From contig JAASTM010000224.1 in assembly GCA_021767325.1 (NCBI GenBank), positions 1-5,096 of the forward strand: a stretch of 5,096 nt of DNA, in the 5' to 3' direction. The notes under the pieces were generated by a model. It was given only the letters and a program-made list of their open reading frames with translations, made no database searches and had not been told where the DNA came from. This document shows positions 1-3,945 of the stretch, piece after piece; positions within the stretch are counted from its first letter, which is position 1, and each line of letters opens with the position of its first letter. A program made the position numbers and the translations under genes. The stretch comes from Spirochaetales bacterium. Lineage in GTDB: Bacteria > Spirochaetota > Spirochaetia > DSM-16054 > Sediminispirochaetaceae.

Positions 1-459
1 ATCGAAACCGAGAAGCACCACAAGCGTGAAGAGGAGGGGCTCTTCCCGATTCTCGAGCGCCACGGCATCCAGGAGCCGCCTGCGATCATGGTGATGGATC
101 ACGAGGAGTTCTGGCCCATCAAGGAGCGGATTCAGGAGCTGGCCAACGTGGCCCGGGCGGCCGCACCCCACACCACACCGGCCTCCGCTGCCTCTGCCGA
201 TGCAGAACCCAGCGCTGCGGCCAGCCACGCCGAAGCCGACCGCCCCACCCACTCCGACCGCCCCGACTTCGATACATTCAAACGCGAGTTACTGGAAATT
301 GGACCAAAACTGGTGGAAGGTCTGAAGGATCACATCTTCAAAGAGGACACCATCATCTACCAGATGGCATTGAACGCCGTAACCGAGCGGGAGTGGAAGG
401 AGATCAAACAGCGCTGCGATCTGATCGGCTACTGCTGCTTCACCCCGGAGGATAGATAA
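1..459 (+). CDS. Hemerythrin-like (HHE / DUF438-type) protein, 3' part
   Basis: Frame 1 is open from the first base to TAA at 457-459, giving 152 visible residues; the true start lies left of the window, so the ATGs at codons 30 and 32 are internal. Hemerythrin-type ligand motifs are visible: H7-x3-E11 followed by LFP (the HxxxE..LFP signature), H34 in MDHEE, and H111-x3-E115 near the end. The tail EIKQRCDLIGYC resembles the end of the hemerythrin domain in DUF438 proteins. Many DUF438 proteins continue into a PAS domain; this one stops at once. Such four-helix bundles bind a di-iron or similar metal site and are linked to O2, NO or iron sensing in the cytosol; the specific role here is unknown. 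Codons about 52-88 form an Ala/Pro/Ser/His-rich, probably disordered stretch inside the bundle, which is odd. The family call is firm; ligand assignments come from motif matching and the N-terminus is unseen. Confidence 0.85.
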   Translation: METEKHHKREEEGLFPILERHGIQEPPAIMVMDHEEFWPIKERIQELANVARAAAPHTTPASAASADAEPSAAASHAEADRPTHSDRPDFDTFKRELLEIGPKLVEGLKDHIFKEDTIIYQMALNAVTEREWKEIKQRCDLIGYCCFTPEDR

Positions 460-469
460 AATCAACGCG

Positions 470-497
470 GGCCGGGGAGATTATCTATTCCCCGGCC
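470..497. terminator. GC-rich stem-loop between convergent genes, possible bidirectional terminator
   Basis: An inverted repeat lies 10 bp after the hemerythrin stop and 3 bp beyond the transporter stop on the other strand. The outer arms are GGCCGGGGA (470-478) and TCCCCGGCC (489-497), a perfect 9-bp stem. An alternative fold adds an inner AGA/TCT stem with a three-base bulge. Position between two converging genes fits a shared terminator. The U-tract is weak on both strands: only GGTTT follows on the plus strand, and on the minus strand TTTT comes about 7 nt after the stem. Termination efficiency is therefore uncertain. Confidence 0.55.
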
Positions 498-500
498 GGT

Positions 501-1496
501 TTACAGCTCCTCCCGGCCCGCCTGCAGACGCTGCCTGAACACCCTCAGCTCCCCGGCAATCACCCCCACTGCAACCAGTGCAACCCCCATGAGCTTTTCC
601 GGGGCAACGGCCTGGGTCTGGACGGCATCCAGCACAACACCGAGCCCCAGCTGCCCGGTGTACAGCCCCAGAAAAGTCTTGACCGGGGAGCTTCTCTTCA
701 GCAGGTAGGTAATCGTGCCGACCACCGCAACCCCCAGCACACCGCCGCCTAATATCACCTGCGGGGGAACGCTGCCGAGCTGGCCGATCAAGCCGGCGGC
801 CTGAGCGGTATCAGCCCCCTGAGGCAGGCCCGCGCCGCCCACCGAACCACCCGCGCTGCCCACCGAAACGCCCCCGCCGCCTGGCGCCCCCCACAAGTTT
901 CCTACCGCAATATTCAGAGGCACCAGCACCAGCAGCGCACTCACATAGTTCAACACCAACATCCGGCTGTGGCCCCAGCGGCTCGAGTTGTAGCTGTTGA
1001 ACATTGACTGCACGATCAAAACAAACCCGGGTATGAAAGCCGCCGCTATAACGCCGGCACCCGCTCCACTCTGCACCCCGATCAACACCGATCCGGGCAC
1101 AATCAACCCTATTACCATGGCCCGCTGAATCCAGGGCGACTGCCCCCCGCGGGACCAGGGAGTCAGCTCTACAATGTAAGCCCCCAGGGTCTGCCCGGCC
1201 AGGGTCCCGGCCAACGCCAGCAGCAAACCCGTCCGCACAAAGACCTCCATGTTGATGTACACCACCGCAATCCCCAGAATCCCGGCGGTCAAAAACCACA
1301 CCGGCGCCCGGCGGCGGTCAAAATCGGGATCGCCGCCGGCCGGATTGATCAAACCGTACACATAGGCTGTAACCAGTCCCACAACATGCAGAACCAGGAG
1401 GGCCGCTGCCGGCCCCAACAGCCCCTGCAGCCGGCCGCTGTACTGTACCATAATTGCAACCAGTCCACCGCAGCCCAATGAAAGTAGAATATCCAT
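501..1496 (-). CDS. DMT superfamily transporter, two-repeat YdcZ (DUF606) type
   Basis: This 331-residue inner-membrane protein has about ten hydrophobic segments (roughly 3-19, 27-50, 66-84, 89-110, 126-143, 149-165, 178-198, 246-266, 274-292, 301-318). It looks like two fused YdcZ/DUF606 repeats: the segment from about 149 (AAFIPGFVLIVQSMFNSYNS) echoes the N-terminus (GGLVAIMVQYSGRLQGLLGP). YdcZ proteins belong to the drug/metabolite transporter fold; their substrates are largely unknown, so none is assigned. A Gly-rich loop at about 204-224 contains a tandem seven-residue repeat. I chose ATG at 1494-1496, whose product begins directly with the first membrane segment. A longer reading to 1592 would add a basic, non-homologous leader and overlap the start of the divergent regulator. 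The ribosome site is weak (AGG 7 nt upstream, a GGGGG run at 13 nt). Divergence from a Crp/Fnr regulator suggests control by that protein. Confidence 0.83.
   Translation of the reverse strand: MDILLSLGCGGLVAIMVQYSGRLQGLLGPAAALLVLHVVGLVTAYVYGLINPAGGDPDFDRRRAPVWFLTAGILGIAVVYINMEVFVRTGLLLALAGTLAGQTLGAYIVELTPWSRGGQSPWIQRAMVIGLIVPGSVLIGVQSGAGAGVIAAAFIPGFVLIVQSMFNSYNSSRWGHSRMLVLNYVSALLVLVPLNIAVGNLWGAPGGGGVSVGSAGGSVGGAGLPQGADTAQAAGLIGQLGSVPPQVILGGGVLGVAVVGTITYLLKRSSPVKTFLGLYTGQLGLGVVLDAVQTQAVAPEKLMGVALVAVGVIAGELRVFRQRLQAGREEL
819..880 (-). repeat. Tandem 21-bp (7-residue) repeat in Gly-rich transporter loop
   Basis: GCCCACCGAA occurs at 837-846 and again at 858-867, a 21-bp period. On the coding strand this gives two seven-residue units, VSVGSAG and GSVGGAG, next to a run of four glycines. 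The loop joins two membrane segments in the second half of the transporter. It looks like local in-frame duplication in low-complexity sequence, not a functional motif. Confidence 0.5.
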
Positions 1497-1524
1497 AATG
1501 GCGCCTGCGCCCCCTTTTCTCGTC

Positions 1525-1552
1525 TTGATTTTCCTAGTATACATACTATTAT
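1525..1552 (+). promoter_or_regulatory. Predicted sigma70-type promoter of the Crp/Fnr regulator
   Basis: TTGATT (1525-1530) and TATTAT (1547-1552) are separated by 16 bp and match the -35 and -10 consensus well. Initiation would fall near 1559, leaving a leader of only about 12 nt. That leader contains the GGAGG ribosome site (1562-1566), 4 nt before the ATG at 1571. The 14-bp palindrome at 1535-1548 lies almost wholly between the two elements, which would suit a repressor or an autoregulatory site. Prediction rests on sequence match only. Confidence 0.5.
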
Positions 1553-1561
1553 TTAAATAAT
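1535..1561. promoter_or_regulatory. Two adjacent 14-bp palindromes, candidate operator for the Crp/Fnr regulator
   Basis: TAGTATACATACTA (1535-1548) is a 6-bp inverted repeat around AC. ATTATTTAAATAAT (1548-1561) is a perfect 14-bp palindrome sharing one base with it. Their centres are 13 bp apart. Both have the overall size of Crp/Fnr-family sites (five-base arms around a four-base centre, as in the FNR box TTGAT-N4-ATCAA) but different bases. They cover the candidate -10 of the transporter and the -35/-10 region of the regulator. Assignment to the adjacent regulator is inference from position. Confidence 0.5.
1536..1541 (-). promoter_or_regulatory. Candidate -10 element of the transporter gene
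   Basis: On the minus strand this reads TATACT, about 40 nt upstream of the transporter ATG at 1496, placing initiation near 1529. No good -35 is visible at the expected distance (TCCATT, two matches), so activator dependence is possible. The element sits inside the 14-bp palindrome at 1535-1548. Confidence 0.35.
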
Positions 1562-1570
1562 GGAGGACAT

Positions 1571-2245
1571 ATGTCATACGAACCGGTAACAAAATATTTT
1601 CCCTATCTCGGCCACTACCTAGAATCAGAGCGCGCCTATGTGCTCAAGGAGTACAACTGGCAGAAGGGAGATTATATTTGTCACGCCGGGGAACCGATCG
1701 AATATATGCACTTTCTCACCCGCGGCCGTGCGCGGGTATTCCTGCCGCTTTACAACGGTAAGCGCTTCCTGTTCCGTATTTACCAGCCCGGAGCAGTTAT
1801 CGGCGACCTGGAGTTCTTTACCGGCGGCAAAACCACCTGCGCCGTCCAGTGCCTCACTGCCTGCCGGACCGCCGCCATCCCCATGGATGCCATCCGCCGC
1901 AATTCGGATATCAACAGTCCGCTGCTCTTCTCGCTGGGCCGGATGCTGGCGGAAAAACTGGAGCGCAACTCCATCGCTGAGGCCATCAACACCAGCTACG
2001 ATCTAGTCGCCCGGGTCGCCGCCTATTACCTGACCCACACCGATCCAAAAGTGCAGGCACGGAACCTGCAGGAGCTGAGCGAATGGCTCGGCACCAGCTA
2101 CCGCCACCTCTCCCGCATCCACACCAAACTGGTCGCAGCCGGCGCATTGAAAAAAAACAGAAGTAAATATGAAATAAAAAACAGATCTCTATTGGAAGAA
2201 TACTCGGACACTACCCTGATGGAGGGCAGTTACAGCCTGTCCTGA
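1571..2245 (+). CDS. YeiL-like Crp/Fnr family transcriptional regulator
   Basis: This 224-residue cytosolic DNA-binding protein has full Crp/Fnr length and order: a cNMP-binding-type beta-barrel at about 28-110, a dimerisation helix at about 113-140, and a winged helix-turn-helix at about 143-205 with recognition helix near SYRHLSRIHTKL (176-187). FLTRGRAR (48-55), YRHL and the C-terminal KNR resemble E. coli YeiL, from recalled similarity. In CRP the phosphate-binding loop carries Arg-Ser; here the equivalent stretch is GGKTTCA, so cAMP sensing is unlikely. Cysteines occur at 37, 90, 94 and 98, with C98 near the YeiL cysteine region, suggesting a redox, disulfide or metal sensor (inference). 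The start is ATG 1571 with GGAGG at a short 4-nt spacing. It is divergent from the YdcZ transporter, its likely target, and its 3' end overlaps the asparaginase gene by 16 bp. Confidence 0.88.
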   Translation: MSYEPVTKYFPYLGHYLESERAYVLKEYNWQKGDYICHAGEPIEYMHFLTRGRARVFLPLYNGKRFLFRIYQPGAVIGDLEFFTGGKTTCAVQCLTACRTAAIPMDAIRRNSDINSPLLFSLGRMLAEKLERNSIAEAINTSYDLVARVAAYYLTHTDPKVQARNLQELSEWLGTSYRHLSRIHTKLVAAGALKKNRSKYEIKNRSLLEEYSDTTLMEGSYSLS

Positions 2246-2736
2246 TCAGCGGCCGCACGCTCGAACTGCCCCTTGGCCTTGTTCTTGCGCACATCGTCCC
2301 ATGGAAACACCCGTCCGTTCATCGCCACGTAGACCCCCGCCGGCAGCAGCTGCACCGCCGCCACGCTGAAGCCGAAATTGAACACCGCATCCGAGCGCAA
2401 CACCGCATACGGTACCATCGCCCCGGTCAGCACCACCGTCTTCTCCAACCCGGCCTCCCCCAGCACCTGGGCCGTTTCGGCCATCGTGTCGGTGCCGTGG
2501 GTCACGATGATCCGCTCCTCCGGCGCCCGCCGGCACGACTCCAGCACCCGCTGCCGGTCCTCCGGCCCCATATCCAGGCTGTCCACCAGTTGGTTGATCT
2601 CCACCTCGATCGGCTCGGTCATCCGCGCCGCCTGCAGAATCTCCGGCAGATGCGTATCGCGAAAAGTCAGCTGCCCGTTCAGCTCGTCGTAGTGCTTGTC
2701 AAAAGTCCCGCCCGTTACAATCAGTCGAATACTCAC
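2230..2736 (-). CDS. Single-domain L-asparaginase-like protein
   Basis: The 168-residue product corresponds to only the N-terminal domain of type I/II L-asparaginases, which are usually about 320-350 residues. Catalytic signatures are all visible: TGGT at 8-11 (T11 matches T12 of E. coli AnsB), DSLDM at 52-56 (S53 matches S58), THGTDTM at 79-85 (T82, D83 match T89, D90), and K151 in DDVRK, aligning with K162. The C-terminal domain, which in classical enzymes supplies a neighbouring-subunit residue (E283 of AnsB), is absent. Short stand-alone asparaginase-domain proteins exist, so this need not be a remnant; hydrolysis of asparagine is plausible but unproven. I prefer GTG at 2734-2736: GGGG lies 7 nt upstream and the protein then begins at the conserved strand. 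ATG at 2748 adds four residues, has no ribosome site and abuts a -10-like TATATT. Its 3' end overlaps the regulator gene. Confidence 0.82.
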   Translation of the reverse strand: MSIRLIVTGGTFDKHYDELNGQLTFRDTHLPEILQAARMTEPIEVEINQLVDSLDMGPEDRQRVLESCRRAPEERIIVTHGTDTMAETAQVLGEAGLEKTVVLTGAMVPYAVLRSDAVFNFGFSVAAVQLLPAGVYVAMNGRVFPWDDVRKNKAKGQFERAAADQDRL

Positions 2737-2749
2737 TCTTCGCCCCATT

Positions 2750-2755
2750 AATATA
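2750..2755 (-). promoter_or_regulatory. Candidate -10 element of the asparaginase-like gene
   Basis: The minus strand reads TATATT here, in the AT-rich part of an otherwise GC-rich gap. Initiation would fall near 2743, giving a leader of only a few bases before GTG 2736. That position makes the upstream ATG at 2748 an unlikely start. No clear -35 is visible at 16-18 bp. Confidence 0.3.
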
Positions 2756-2787
2756 AAGTTTTGTTATCTTTCGAAGCTACGGCTCGC

Positions 2788-2809
2788 GCCGCCCCGTCAG
2801 CGGGCCGGC
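2788..2809 (-). terminator. Stem-loop directly after the DUF402-GNAT stop codon
   Basis: On the minus strand GCCG-G-CCCG, loop CTGA, CGGG-G-CGGC forms an eight-pair stem interrupted by one G/G mismatch. It begins immediately after the TAA of the acetyltransferase gene. There is no U-tract, so it may be a weak or factor-dependent terminator or only an mRNA 3' stabiliser. It separates the acetyltransferase from the asparaginase gene 73 bp downstream. Confidence 0.4.
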
Positions 2810-3847
2810 TTATGGCTCGTTTAACCGCACCATGTGTACATGGTCTCTCCAGCGGCCATTGATGCGCAGATAGTTCCTGGAAAGCCCCTCATCCTCGAAG
2901 CCCAGTCCGGCTACCGTCCGCAGCGAGGCCTCGTTCTCCGGCACGATGTTAGCCTCAATCCGGTGCATCCGCTCAAAGCCGAACAGATACCCGATAGCCA
3001 CCTCCAGCGCCTCGCGCATATAGCCCCGCTTTATCTGCTCCCCGTCCAGAGCGTAACTGAGAAAACAGGACTGAAAGGGCTCGCGGATAATCTTGGAAAA
3101 CTTCACAAAGCCGATGATGCGGCCGGCCGCCTCGCCCGCGGTCAGCCGGACCCAGAAGGCCAGAATATCCGCGGCTGCCAACTGATGCTGCAGGATTTCA
3201 CGCTGAGCCGCAGCGGTAAAGAATCGCTCCTCCCGCTCCGGTTCCCAGGGAGCCAGGAAGTCGCGGTTGCGGCGGTAGTAGTCGCTCACCTCTTCGGCCA
3301 GGCCGGGGTGCGGCGGCTCCAGCCGCAGGCGGGAAGTCTCCAGCCCGCGGCGGTACTCGCTGTCGAGCCCCCGCAGCGCCAGAAATGTCCTGGCTCTGGC
3401 CACAATCTCCGCTCCATCGGCTTCCACCGCAGCCTGGCCGGCTTCAATATAGTCCATCAATTCGCCCGGCATGTCGTCGGTCAGCTCGTGGCGGTCGAGC
3501 ACGGTCCGGCTGCCGTCGGGATACAGGAGCACATCCACTATCAAATCGCGGTACTCCACCAGCCCGGCGCTCAGCTTTACCGAATCCACCACATTGAAGT
3601 AGGCCGCATCCAAACTTCCATCGGCCCGGTACCACAAATACAGATTATACGGGCGGTCTTCCCAGTAAAAGGCAAAGGTGTACATCGGCGGTCCCAAGTG
3701 CAACTCTTCCACTTTCCACTCGCTGCGGAAATAGTACTTCAGCACCGCCATCCCCTCCTCTAAATGCACCCGCCCGCATTCGGCCTCCGAGACTTTTCCG
3801 TTGTAGTGGTATTTTACTTCCCTGCACTCCGGAAACTTTTCATCCAT
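2810..3847 (-). CDS. DUF402-GNAT fusion protein, RimJ/RimL-like N-acetyltransferase
   Basis: This 345-residue cytosolic protein joins two domains. Residues about 10-125 carry DUF402 features: YNLYLWYRADG (68-78), VEYRDLIVDVLLYPDG (97-112) and DRHEL. DUF402 occurs in metal-dependent nucleotide phosphatases and in domain fusions. A helical linker (about 128-160) leads to a RimJ/RimL-type GNAT domain (about 173-345) with NRDFLAPWEP, the acetyl-CoA loop around K273-R-G-Y-M277, N305 in VPENEAS, and GLGF at 314-317. RimJ/L relatives acetylate protein N-termini, antibiotics or small amines; the substrate here is unknown. I chose ATG 3845-3847, where DUF402-like sequence begins. A longer ORF to 3952 would overlap the divergent gene's start. 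GGAGGT abuts this ATG with no usual spacer, which is odd. The gene diverges from the transsulfuration gene and is co-directional with asparaginase. Confidence 0.82.
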   Translation of the reverse strand: MDEKFPECREVKYHYNGKVSEAECGRVHLEEGMAVLKYYFRSEWKVEELHLGPPMYTFAFYWEDRPYNLYLWYRADGSLDAAYFNVVDSVKLSAGLVEYRDLIVDVLLYPDGSRTVLDRHELTDDMPGELMDYIEAGQAAVEADGAEIVARARTFLALRGLDSEYRRGLETSRLRLEPPHPGLAEEVSDYYRRNRDFLAPWEPEREERFFTAAAQREILQHQLAAADILAFWVRLTAGEAAGRIIGFVKFSKIIREPFQSCFLSYALDGEQIKRGYMREALEVAIGYLFGFERMHRIEANIVPENEASLRTVAGLGFEDEGLSRNYLRINGRWRDHVHMVRLNEP

Positions 3848-3853
3848 ACCTCC

Positions 3854-3874
3854 AGTATACGGCTCATACGCCGT
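3854..3874 (-). promoter_or_regulatory. Candidate -10 element and small inverted repeat upstream of the DUF402-GNAT gene
   Basis: The minus strand reads TATACT at 3859-3854. The next six bases are GGAGGT and then ATG, so a start seven bases after the -10 would coincide with the A of the ATG, a leaderless arrangement. The -35 is poor (TTTTCG at 17 bp). ACGGC (3859-3863) and GCCGT (3870-3874) form a 5-bp inverted repeat with a six-base loop. It overlaps the -10 and could be an operator or, if transcription starts upstream, an mRNA hairpin. Confidence 0.3.
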
Positions 3875-3896
3875 CGCGAAAAGGGGAAAAGTGCGC

Positions 3897-3925
3897 TTTA
3901 CAACCGCCACCCTATGGACTACGCT
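3897..3925 (+). promoter_or_regulatory. Candidate promoter of the transsulfuration enzyme gene
   Basis: TTTACA (3897-3902) is a five-of-six -35 match. TACGCT (3920-3925), 17 bp on, keeps the key first, second and last bases of a -10. Initiation would fall near 3932 inside the A9 tract (3927-3935) that runs into the ribosome site GGAG (3936-3939), six bases before the ATG at 3946. Confidence 0.35.
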
Positions 3926-3945
3926 CAAAAAAAAAGGAGCTGTCC

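Noticed and set aside
1525..1545. TTGAT at 1525-1529 as half of a classical FNR box
   Set aside because: No ATCAA partner follows at the four-base spacing; the hexamer is better explained as a -35 element.
1497..1592. N-terminal extension of the transporter up to 1592
   Set aside because: It overlaps the start of the divergent regulator, covers its promoter and palindromes, and adds a basic leader unlike YdcZ proteins, which begin at the first membrane segment.
2737..2809. Intergenic gap as a possible small RNA or riboswitch
   Set aside because: It is only 73 bp and is explained by a 3' stem-loop and an AT-rich promoter-like stretch; no conserved RNA motif is recognisable.
2834..3763. 309-residue plus-strand open frame opposite the DUF402-GNAT gene
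   Set aside because: No recognisable family and low-complexity composition. The minus strand here encodes clear DUF402 and GNAT motifs, so this is an antisense shadow in GC-rich sequence.
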